Of a DNA stretch of 64,000 bases, positions 1 to 7,564 are shown one piece after another; the stretch's first letter is position 1, and each line of letters opens with the position of its first letter. Source of the DNA: an uncultured Clostridia bacterium. Its GTDB lineage: Bacteria; Bacillota; Clostridia; Christensenellales; Borkfalkiaceae. Below the pieces are notes generated by a model. It had not been told where the DNA came from. It was given only the letters and a program-made list of their open reading frames with translations, and did no database searches. The translations under genes were made by a program, and so were the position numbers. The stretch spans positions 1-64,000 of the forward strand of contig CALVLH010000002.1 in the NCBI GenBank assembly GCA_944336975.1, given 5' to 3'.

Positions 1-69
1 AGTTCATACAGATCTCCTTTGGCGTAAATTGGTTTCGCAACTCTATTTTACCACAGATTTGTATGAACT
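1..69 (-). promoter_or_regulatory. Promoter, SD and start codon of a gene leaving the left edge, inside a 15-bp inverted repeat
   Basis: On the minus strand an SD (AAAGGAG) precedes an ATG whose complement is at 5-7, so a gene starts here and continues beyond the window. A -10-like TAAAAT lies at 45-50. A 15-bp inverted repeat with one mismatch (1-15 and 55-69) flanks it. The right arm contains the start codon and part of the SD. The left arm falls near the -35 region, so the arms look more like paired operator half-sites than one RNA hairpin. The gene product cannot be seen. Confidence 0.45.
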
Positions 70-122
70 ACTTTTTTCCCCCTCATCTGTTGCACTTAAT
101 AGTATAATTCACCAATAGAAAC

Positions 123-154
123 AAAAAAGAGAAGGCTTTCGCCTTCTCTTTTTT
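123..154 (-). terminator. Intrinsic terminator of the sugar operon
   Basis: A perfect 12-bp stem (125-136 with 141-152) with a 4-nt loop and A/T tracts on both sides lies about 100 nt past the stop of the GH172 gene. It can work in both directions. The stem core is GAGAAGGC/GCCTTCTC. Confidence 0.85.
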
Positions 155-253
155 CCGCAAAAATGCGGAGATCTATGGAGATTCACGTATGAAGAATGTT
201 TTTCAAGGCATAGGGGGGAAGTTGCTTTGTCATACGCGAAGCCATAACCGTTT

Positions 254-1330
254 TTATCTCTCCCGTCTCGCCAAAACGTCGGGGAGCGGCGGAAAGGGAG
301 CGTGCGGTTCCGTCTGATACCAAAAGGCAACGGATGCGACGTCTTCCGAATTGTATTTGTATTTTTCGCCCTGCGGCCAGCCGAGCGTCTGCACCGTTAC
401 CCTGATCTCCTCGCGGAACCCGATCGCGTCGGGAATATGAAAGCGATACATCCCGATCTGTTTAGGCCCGTACGACGATGAGGTCTCCGCAAGCGGAAGA
501 CCGATATAAGGCGCATGGAAGACCTGCTCGGGAGAATCCTTCAAAACGCCGTATCCGCCGAAATTCCACGCGCCGCCGAAATAATCTTCCGTGCCGTTAT
601 CTGCGATCGTCGGGTATTCCCTGTCGCCGTCAAGGTAAAATTTCACCTCGCCTTCGCCCCACCATCCCGAGGACAGGACCGTCCAGGCGAGATAGGTCCC
701 GACGTATGCTCCCTTTCCCTTCACGCCGTCTAAAATGACGTGTTCGGGGTGATCGGCGCGCGTCTGACTGCGGCGGTACTGCGCATGGAAATACCCCGCC
801 TCCGCCCCGACTTCTTCGCGGCGGTAAAATATCTTATAGGCGAGGATCCGCGCGTCCGAATCGCCCTGATTTTCGATCTCAATGCGCGCGTGTCGGCGGA
901 AGGGCATCGGCCAATAGCAGTTGCATCCCGTATGCGGCGCGACGACGACGGGCAGAGAATAGACGTTATGCTTTCTGTTGTCATGCCCCATGCAGAAAAA
1001 CGCGCCGAGCGGACACTCGACCGAAGGCGTCTTTTCCCCGTCCCAGTACATCCTCACGACGAGTTCGGAAAAGCGCTCTTTGTCGCTCGTCAGAAAGATC
1101 TGACGAATGACGCCGGGCCCCGCGATATCCGCGAGAAGGACGACCGTCTTTTTCGGGACGACGATGAACGGGCGCACTTTCCAGCCCTTTTCCCGCGCGT
1201 TTCTGCTCCAATAATTATCGGGACTGTCCGAAAGGTCTGCGCGGCACGCGCCGCCCTTCTCTCCCGTCGGGTTCTCCGCAGAGATCACCCGCGTTTCCGC
1301 TCCGAGTTCATAAGGTAAGCGATCGAACAT
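254..1330 (-). CDS. GH172 (DUF2961) family glycoside hydrolase, cytoplasmic
   Basis: The 358-residue protein matches the DUF2961/GH172 family, whose known members are alpha-D-fructofuranosidases/difructose-dianhydride enzymes and alpha-D-arabinofuranosidases. The hallmark block is at residues 223-253, with GWWGEGEVKFYLDGD followed by NGTEDYFGG. Glu226/Glu228 and Glu248 are the presumed catalytic pair. No signal peptide is present, so it probably acts on imported oligosaccharides. I chose the ATG at 1330 because AAGGAGG lies 7 nt upstream; an in-frame ATG at 1351 lacks an SD. The start overlaps the end of the kinase gene, and this is the last gene of the operon. The family call is strong; the substrate (D-arabinofuranoside or D-fructofuranoside) is inference. 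Confidence 0.88.
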   Translation of the reverse strand: MFDRLPYELGAETRVISAENPTGEKGGACRADLSDSPDNYWSRNAREKGWKVRPFIVVPKKTVVLLADIAGPGVIRQIFLTSDKERFSELVVRMYWDGEKTPSVECPLGAFFCMGHDNRKHNVYSLPVVVAPHTGCNCYWPMPFRRHARIEIENQGDSDARILAYKIFYRREEVGAEAGYFHAQYRRSQTRADHPEHVILDGVKGKGAYVGTYLAWTVLSSGWWGEGEVKFYLDGDREYPTIADNGTEDYFGGAWNFGGYGVLKDSPEQVFHAPYIGLPLAETSSSYGPKQIGMYRFHIPDAIGFREEIRVTVQTLGWPQGEKYKYNSEDVASVAFWYQTEPHAPFPPLPDVLARRER

Positions 1331-2261
1331 CACAAGCCTCCTTTCCGTCAAGAATTTTTTCTATTTCCGCTTCGGTCGGGACGGATCCCGCCGCGCCCCG
1401 TCTGGAAACGGTGACCGCCGAACAGAGCGCCGCATAGGGGATCGCCTTCCCCGCGCTTTCGCCGCGGCAGAGCCGCGCCGCGATCGCGCCGATGAAGGTG
1501 TCGCCCGCGGAAGTCGGATCGACCGCCGCCGTCTTTACGGCAGGGAAAAACCGCACGCCTTCCGCATCGGCGTAAACGCAGCCGCGCGCGCCGAGCGTAA
1601 CGATCATTTTTCCGACGCCGTATTTTGCAAAGACAAGATACGCCGAACGTGCGTCCTCTTCCGTCGCGACCGCCTTCCCCGTCAGAAATTCCGCTTCCGT
1701 TTCGTTGGGGACGACAAGATCGACAAAGGAGAGGATCTCTTCCCCGATCGGCGCGGCGGGCGCGGGATTGAGAATGACGTACATTCCCGCCTCTTTCGCC
1801 GTGCGGCAGGCGGCGGATACCGCGTTGCGGTTGACTTCGAGCTGCGTGATGAAGATATCTCCCCTCTTCGCATTGGCGCGGAGATAAGAACAGACAAATT
1901 TCGCATCCACTTTATCGTTAGCCCCGGGCGCGACCAGAAGATAATTCTCTTTTTCCCGCTCGTCCAAGACGATCATACACGCCCCCGACGCGCCTTTGAG
2001 GCGGCGGACCGCCCGCGTCTCCACACCGTACGAGGAGACCGAAGAGAGCAGGACCTGAGAGACCGCGTCGCTCCCCACGGCGCCGATCAGTTCGCACGGG
2101 CAGCCCAGCTTTGCGCAGGCGACCGCCTGATTGGCGCCCTTGCCGCCCTGATTGACCTGAAACTGTTTTCCCATGACCGATTCTCCCGCTTTCGGGATAC
2201 GATCGGTCGTCATGACATAGTCGGCGTTGATGCTGCCGAGAACAAAAACCTTTCCCGTCAT
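1308..2261 (-). CDS. Ribokinase-like PfkB carbohydrate kinase
   Basis: A 317-residue PfkB-family kinase closest in pattern to ribokinase. The N-terminal GSINADYV and the glycine-rich GGKGANQAVA (residues 39-48) contact sugar. The C-terminal signature DPTSAGDTF (residues 249-256) carries the catalytic base Asp254 and the anion hole. It transfers ATP phosphate to a pentose or hexose. Next to a FucI-type isomerase and a pentose-phosphate epimerase, the likely substrate is D-ribulose (or D-allulose) rather than ribose. The start is an ATGA overlap with the upstream lipoprotein gene, implying translational coupling. Kinase family is secure; substrate is inferred from context. Confidence 0.88.
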   Translation of the reverse strand: MTGKVFVLGSINADYVMTTDRIPKAGESVMGKQFQVNQGGKGANQAVACAKLGCPCELIGAVGSDAVSQVLLSSVSSYGVETRAVRRLKGASGACMIVLDEREKENYLLVAPGANDKVDAKFVCSYLRANAKRGDIFITQLEVNRNAVSAACRTAKEAGMYVILNPAPAAPIGEEILSFVDLVVPNETEAEFLTGKAVATEEDARSAYLVFAKYGVGKMIVTLGARGCVYADAEGVRFFPAVKTAAVDPTSAGDTFIGAIAARLCRGESAGKAIPYAALCSAVTVSRRGAAGSVPTEAEIEKILDGKEACDVRSLTL

Positions 2262-4540
2262 GCCGACACCTCCAGCATCACGACCTCTCTCGGCTCAAGA
2301 TCGAGCGCAACGCGCAGTTTTCCGTCTCTGACGGAAGAAAACGCCTTCGTCCCCTCGCCGTCCGACAGCGTGACGTCCCCGTCCGCGATCCCGTAATCCC
2401 GCAACGCGTTCACGACGAATTTGAGCGATTGCGCTTCTTTTGTGGGATTGCAGATGAAAATGCCGATCTTCTCTCCGTAACGGAACGCCGACGTCACCGT
2501 CTTGCCGAATACGGCGACGCCCCCGTCCGTTCCGTCCGAAAATCGCTGCTGGATATAATCGTATTCGATCTCGCCCGCGCCCGTTTCGGGAGGTTTGACC
2601 ATTTCGCCGTAAACGAGATACTGTTTTCCGTACGTCTGTTTCACCTTTGCAAGCACGCCGAGGAAAGACATCATCTCCGCGCTGTGTTCCTGCGGTTGAA
2701 GATATTCCCCGTTCTGCACAAATTCATAATTGTATTCGGGGATCCCGCCGTTGAGCGCGGTATAGGCGGCGATGTGGTAATAGCTTTCGCCGAGAAGTTC
2801 GTCGGCGTACAGATACCCGTCCAGCCGCTTTGCGCCGTATGCGCCGTAGACATAGTCGAACAGGCATACCTTTTCGCACACACCCCCTTCGATAAGCGGG
2901 CGGATGCGGTCGTTTTCCATAAAGCCGAGCTCTTCGGCGTTGCCGCGCGCCTGATAAAAATCCAGATAGGGCAGCATCTGCTCGAAAATGAGTTCCTGCC
3001 CGTAAATATTTGCGCCGTTCCTTTGTCCGATCTCTTTGGTCAACGCCATCTGTGCAAGACATTCTTCCACGATGTTGACGCGCGTGCCGTGCGGATGCGA
3101 GCTGTCGTAACACTGCTTGGGGTGAACGGCGGCGATCCCGACGTCGTGATAATACCCGCTCACGCCGTAACGGTCGTACCATCCCTGCTCTTTTTCCGCA
3201 AAACGGGACAGATAGTCTTCGCAGGAGGCGCATTCGTAAAACTGCTGCGTTCCGTTCAGCCAATACGCCGCATACCCGTCGTCCGCGTTCCGGATCGCCG
3301 TCTTCCATTCGGCGGGGTTCTGTTCGGCGGTCGTCACCGAATGAAAATCGGGAAACTCGAACCGCACGAAATAATCGCCGTATTCCTTGGAAAGGTCGAT
3401 CACCCGATCGTCGTCCGCGAAAAACACGTTGAACAGCTTTCCGCCCGCGTTTTCGCGCATCTTTTCATATAGTTCGCGCTGTTCCGCTTCGCCGTATACG
3501 AGATGATACGGAAAGTTGAAATTGCAGGCGACGACTTCCTCGTAAAACGTCCTGTCGATGTCCGTCCGTTCGGAGAGTTTGCCCTTTTCCGTCGCCCAGC
3601 TCTGCTCCGTCGCCCAGTCCCGATACTTTTCCGCCGCCTCGTACCACGTTCCTTCCGTGAGATTGCCGACGGAGATATCGTAACCGAACTCCGCCGCCTG
3701 CTGAGAAGGATCGTCGGGATAATGCCATACGGACGCGCGCAGACCGACGTCGTCGGCAACGACGGGAAAGCTCTTTATGGTATTCCCGCCGTCGCGCGTC
3801 ATGATCTCGAACCCGCCGATCCCGCGGGAATAATACGCGTAAAACTGCATGGGGCACTCCCAACCCGACGGATAAAGCCCGTATTCGCGCGTGATCCCCG
3901 CAAACGTCTCCCCGTCAAAATTTTCCACGGGATTCTGAAAGAGGTATCCCGTCGCGAAAGGATGCAACAGATAATCGCTCTCCCCTTCGTACAGAGAACC
4001 GACGTGGCATAACACGGGATATTCCACGCACAGCACGGGATCGGACGCGTCGTTCCCCTCATATCCGAGACGGAACACCGCTTCCTCGGCGGATTCTGAC
4101 AAAGAGACTTCCGCGCGGACCGTCAGCCCGTCCGAGAACCCCCAGACAAGGCGCGCCCCGACGCGGCCGTCTTCGCGGATCCCGTCGTATTCGAACGTTT
4201 CGTATCCCGTCAGATGCTCGCCGCTCCGTCTGAGGACGGTCAGCGGCTCGCCGTCCGAATCCCGAACGAGATACAGCGCGCTCTGTTTGTTCGCAAGTTC
4301 CCTTATCCCGCCCGTCGCGCGGTCGAGGACAAGCCGCACGTTTTCGTTTTCCAGCGTGACGGCGTCCCCTTCTTCCGCCAATGTGAGCGTATCGTATCCG
4401 CCCAGATCGACGCCCTCGAGCGGATTAGAATAAATCTCCTCGTAATATTCCCCTTCGGTATCGGCACAGCCCGCGCAAGCGACTGCCGAACAGACGAGCG
4501 TAAGGGGCATCAGGAACGCCGCGATTTTCTTTATCTTCAT
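2258..4540 (-). CDS. Large lipoprotein, putative glycoside hydrolase-like (paralog 1)
   Basis: This is a 760-residue exported lipoprotein with a signal peptide and predicted lipid-anchored Cys25. The N-terminal part opens with LENENVRLVLDRATGGI, like the beta-sandwich start of clan GH-D/DUF6259-type hydrolases. The middle looks like a (beta/alpha)8 barrel, with acidic and aromatic blocks YYHDVGIAAVHPKQC, HPHGTRVN and YGQELIFEQMLPYLDFYQAR. The C-terminal part (VEYD-YIQQRFSDG onwards) resembles a small beta domain. It is closely similar to the adjacent gene (EKYRDWATEQSWATEKG is identical). I do not recognise a characterised family. Position between transporter, sugar-metabolic genes and GH172 suggests extracellular glycan cleavage or binding. 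Its RBS is AGGAGG upstream of the ATG at 4540. Confidence 0.75.
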   Translation of the reverse strand: MKIKKIAAFLMPLTLVCSAVACAGCADTEGEYYEEIYSNPLEGVDLGGYDTLTLAEEGDAVTLENENVRLVLDRATGGIRELANKQSALYLVRDSDGEPLTVLRRSGEHLTGYETFEYDGIREDGRVGARLVWGFSDGLTVRAEVSLSESAEEAVFRLGYEGNDASDPVLCVEYPVLCHVGSLYEGESDYLLHPFATGYLFQNPVENFDGETFAGITREYGLYPSGWECPMQFYAYYSRGIGGFEIMTRDGGNTIKSFPVVADDVGLRASVWHYPDDPSQQAAEFGYDISVGNLTEGTWYEAAEKYRDWATEQSWATEKGKLSERTDIDRTFYEEVVACNFNFPYHLVYGEAEQRELYEKMRENAGGKLFNVFFADDDRVIDLSKEYGDYFVRFEFPDFHSVTTAEQNPAEWKTAIRNADDGYAAYWLNGTQQFYECASCEDYLSRFAEKEQGWYDRYGVSGYYHDVGIAAVHPKQCYDSSHPHGTRVNIVEECLAQMALTKEIGQRNGANIYGQELIFEQMLPYLDFYQARGNAEELGFMENDRIRPLIEGGVCEKVCLFDYVYGAYGAKRLDGYLYADELLGESYYHIAAYTALNGGIPEYNYEFVQNGEYLQPQEHSAEMMSFLGVLAKVKQTYGKQYLVYGEMVKPPETGAGEIEYDYIQQRFSDGTDGGVAVFGKTVTSAFRYGEKIGIFICNPTKEAQSLKFVVNALRDYGIADGDVTLSDGEGTKAFSSVRDGKLRVALDLEPREVVMLEVSA

Positions 4541-4550
4541 AGTAGCCTCC

Positions 4551-6866
4551 TTATCCGATTTCCAGAAGCACGACCTCGTAAGCGGATATGCTGAGATCGA
4601 CGGCAGCTTTTCCGTTTCTGATCTCCGAAAGGCGGCTCGTCCCCTTCCCGTCGATCAGAGTGACCGTACCGTTTTCCATCCCATAATCGCGCAAGGCATT
4701 CAAGATGAATTTCAGGGAAAGCGGCTCGCTTGTGACGTTTGCGATGAAAACGCCGATCTTATCGCCATACCTGTATGCCGTCACGACCGCGTCGTCAAAC
4801 TCTGCCGTCCCTTCCACGCGATCTTTCCCTCCGAAACGCGTCTGCACATAGTCGTAGACCGTCGTTCCCGCTCCCGTTTTCGGCGGCTTGACCGCCTGCC
4901 CGTAAAGCAGATAGTCCTTCCCGAACGTGTTCTTGACACGGAACAGTTCTCCCAGATATTCCACGCGGGAATAGTCGTAATCTCCGGGGGCGAGCAGATC
5001 GGACGCCTCGAAAAATTCATAGTTATACTCGGGGATCCCGCCGTTGAGCACGGTATAAGCCGCGACGTAATAATATCCGCCTCCCATGATCGGATCGGCA
5101 GTGAGGAACCCGTCCAACCGCTTTGCTCCGTAAGCTCCGTAGACGTAATCGAACAGGCTGACCTTGCGGCAGCTCCCCTCTTCGATAAGCGTGCGGACGC
5201 GATCGCTCTCCATCCAGCCGAGCTGTTCCGCATTGGCGCGCGCCTGATAAAAATCGATATACGGCAGCATCTGCTCAAAAATAAGCTCCTGTCCGTAATA
5301 TCCGCCGTTGGAATGCGCGAGATCGCTGATCTCCTTCATTTGCTCGACGTAATCGCCGATGACGTTGACGCGCGTGCCGTGCGGGTGCGTCGTGTCAAAG
5401 CATTGCTTGGGATGCACCGCCGCCACGCCGACGTCGTGATAATATCCGTCCACGGCGTATTTTTCGTAATAACTGCGTTCCGTTTCGAGGAAACGGTCGG
5501 TATACTCCTCGCAGGACGCGCATTCATAAAAATACACCGTCCCGTTGACGTTGTAAAACACCGAAGAGGTATCGGACAGATATGTCCGGACCGCCGTTTC
5601 CCATTCCGCAGGATTGGCGTTCGCCGAAGACACGGAATGAAAATCGGGAAATTCGAAGAAAAGGAAATAATCGCCGTTTTCCCGCGCCAACGGCAGGAGA
5701 TTGTCTCCGTACGCCCCTTTATCGCCGAACGCGACGTTGAGGATCTTTCCGCCGCCGAGACTGCTTTTGGTCAGCTCATACAGTTCCTTTTGTTTTTTCG
5801 TTCCGTAACTGCCCGTATACGGAAAACAAAAGTTGGTCATGGCTACCTCTTCGAAAAAGCTCTTGTCGACGTCCGTCCGCTCGGACAGCGCTCCCTTTTC
5901 CGTCGCCCAACTCTGCTCCGTCGCCCAATCGCGGTATTTCTCCGCCGATTCATACCAAAGCCCCTGCGTGAGATTGGAGACGGAGATGTCGTAATCGAAT
6001 TCAAAATCGCTCTTGGCGAGATCGTCCACATAGTGGTAGACCGAGGCGCGGAGCCTGCCGTCCTGCCCCGTAAACGTAAAACTCTTGATCGTATCCCCGC
6101 CGTCGCGGGTCATGAACTGAAATCCTCCGATCCCTTCCGAAAAATAACTCTGGAATTGCATGGGATATTCCCAACCCGAGGGATATAACCCATAGCTCTT
6201 CGTGATCCCGGGGAACGAACCGTTGAAATTGTCCACGGGATTGCGGAAGAGATAGCCCGTCGTGAACGGGCTGAGAAAATAGTCCGTCTGCTTATCGTAA
6301 AGCGAATCGATTCTGTTGATGATCGGATACTCCACGTTGTAAAGACTGCCGGTGGGGATGCCGTCCTGCAAGGTGAGCGAATTGCCCCTGACCGACAGGC
6401 GGAACACCACTTCGTCCGCGCCTTCGCAAAGGGATACCGTTGCGGACACGGTCACATCGGAAAACGTCCAGGACAGCCGCAACGCCTTGCGCGCCGCGGA
6501 ATCTTCCTCTACCGAATAGGCAAACGTCTTATAATCGATGTCCGATACCTCGCGCCCGTCTTTGATGCGGTTGATCCGTACGGGATCGGCGTCGCCCTCC
6601 CTCGTCAGATAGAGTTTGCTTTCTTTGTTGACCAGTTCTACGATCGTACCCGTCTCCGCGTCGAGAATGATGCGCACGTTCTCGTTTTCCAGCGTAAGCC
6701 GCTCCTCCTCTTCGAGAAGAGTCAGCACGTCATAACCGCCCACATCTCTGTCCGCGAGCGGATCGTCATATTTTTCCTCATAATATCCGCCGTTGCCCGT
6801 ACATCCCGTCAGCAACAGCGCCGCAGAGAGCACCGCTCCCGCCGTTTTCTTCCATTTCGCGCTCAT
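4551..6866 (-). CDS. Large lipoprotein, putative glycoside hydrolase-like (paralog 2)
   Basis: A 771-residue lipoprotein (LLTGC lipobox, Cys22) and tandem duplicate of the downstream neighbour, 10 nt away. Order and motifs are the same: YYEEKYDDPLADRDVGGYD near the mature N-terminus, then the beta-sandwich-like start, HDVGVAAVHPKQC, HPHGTRVN, and YGQELIFEQMLPYIDFYQAR. The two differ mostly in the N-terminal third and in the segment after FCFPY, so substrate specificity may have diverged. Shared acidic residues in HDVG, GQE and DFYQAR are candidate catalytic residues, but this is inference. The start codon overlaps the epimerase stop as ATGA. It is a membrane-attached, cell-surface protein of unknown biochemical activity. 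Confidence 0.75.
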   Translation of the reverse strand: MSAKWKKTAGAVLSAALLLTGCTGNGGYYEEKYDDPLADRDVGGYDVLTLLEEEERLTLENENVRIILDAETGTIVELVNKESKLYLTREGDADPVRINRIKDGREVSDIDYKTFAYSVEEDSAARKALRLSWTFSDVTVSATVSLCEGADEVVFRLSVRGNSLTLQDGIPTGSLYNVEYPIINRIDSLYDKQTDYFLSPFTTGYLFRNPVDNFNGSFPGITKSYGLYPSGWEYPMQFQSYFSEGIGGFQFMTRDGGDTIKSFTFTGQDGRLRASVYHYVDDLAKSDFEFDYDISVSNLTQGLWYESAEKYRDWATEQSWATEKGALSERTDVDKSFFEEVAMTNFCFPYTGSYGTKKQKELYELTKSSLGGGKILNVAFGDKGAYGDNLLPLARENGDYFLFFEFPDFHSVSSANANPAEWETAVRTYLSDTSSVFYNVNGTVYFYECASCEEYTDRFLETERSYYEKYAVDGYYHDVGVAAVHPKQCFDTTHPHGTRVNVIGDYVEQMKEISDLAHSNGGYYGQELIFEQMLPYIDFYQARANAEQLGWMESDRVRTLIEEGSCRKVSLFDYVYGAYGAKRLDGFLTADPIMGGGYYYVAAYTVLNGGIPEYNYEFFEASDLLAPGDYDYSRVEYLGELFRVKNTFGKDYLLYGQAVKPPKTGAGTTVYDYVQTRFGGKDRVEGTAEFDDAVVTAYRYGDKIGVFIANVTSEPLSLKFILNALRDYGMENGTVTLIDGKGTSRLSEIRNGKAAVDLSISAYEVVLLEIG

Positions 6867-7546
6867 TCGCTTTCTCCTTTGCGGATGTGCTCCCGCAGCG
6901 CCTTCATGCCGTCCGCGAGCGGATACCCGCGGCGGAATACGCTGCTCGTTCCCGCGACGAACCGATCCGCGCCGCTCTTCCTCATGCGCTCCGCATTGGC
7001 AAAACTCACGTTCCCGTCCGCTTCGATGAACGCTTCCCTTCGCCCCGCGGCATCCAGCCTGTCGCGGACGACGCGGATCTTCTTCAACCCCGCGTCAATG
7101 AGCTCCTGCCCCGCAAATCCGGGGTTGACCGTCATGACGAGCACGCCGTCGATCTCATCGAGGATCGCGTCAAGCGCGGACGCGGGAGTCGCCGGATTGA
7201 GCGCAACGCTCACCGCGGCGCCTTTTGCGCGGATGTTCTGCATCGCCTTATACAGGTGCGGCGTGCTTTCGCAATGCACGCTTACCGTATCGCCGCGGCG
7301 GATGTCGAACCAGTCCAGGACCGTTTCGGGATTTTCCACCATAAAATGCCAGTCGAACGGCAGAGCCGACGCCGCGCGGATCGCCCGCAACAACCCGTCG
7401 AACATCATCAGATTGGGTACGAAGTGTCCGTCCATCACGTCGATATGCAGAAGATCCGCCCCTGCATTTTCCAAACCCGCGATCTGCTCTTTGAGTTCCA
7501 GAAAATCCATGCACATGACGGACGGAGATATTTTAGCCTGTAACAT
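6863..7546 (-). CDS. Ribulose-phosphate / allulose-6-phosphate 3-epimerase family
   Basis: A 227-residue TIM-barrel epimerase with ISPSVMCMD, HIDVMDGHFVPN (metal-binding His/Asp), MTVNPGFAGQ and a C-terminal phosphate site ADGNV...GTSSVF. The N-terminus (ISPSxMCMDxLxxKEQI) is more like E. coli AlsE (D-allulose-6-phosphate 3-epimerase) than housekeeping Rpe, so either D-ribulose-5-P/D-xylulose-5-P or D-allulose-6-P/fructose-6-P is possible. The metal-dependent 3-epimerisation is well supported. SD GGAG is 7 nt before the ATG. It lies between the isomerase and the tandem lipoproteins, with an ATGA overlap to the latter. Confidence 0.87.
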   Translation of the reverse strand: MLQAKISPSVMCMDFLELKEQIAGLENAGADLLHIDVMDGHFVPNLMMFDGLLRAIRAASALPFDWHFMVENPETVLDWFDIRRGDTVSVHCESTPHLYKAMQNIRAKGAAVSVALNPATPASALDAILDEIDGVLVMTVNPGFAGQELIDAGLKKIRVVRDRLDAAGRREAFIEADGNVSFANAERMRKSGADRFVAGTSSVFRRGYPLADGMKALREHIRKGESE

Positions 7547-7564
7547 AACTTTGCTCCGTATGAT

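Noticed and set aside
1308..1351. Longer GH172 start at 1351
   Set aside because: No SD there, whereas the ATG at 1330 has AAGGAGG at ideal spacing and matches the family N-terminus.
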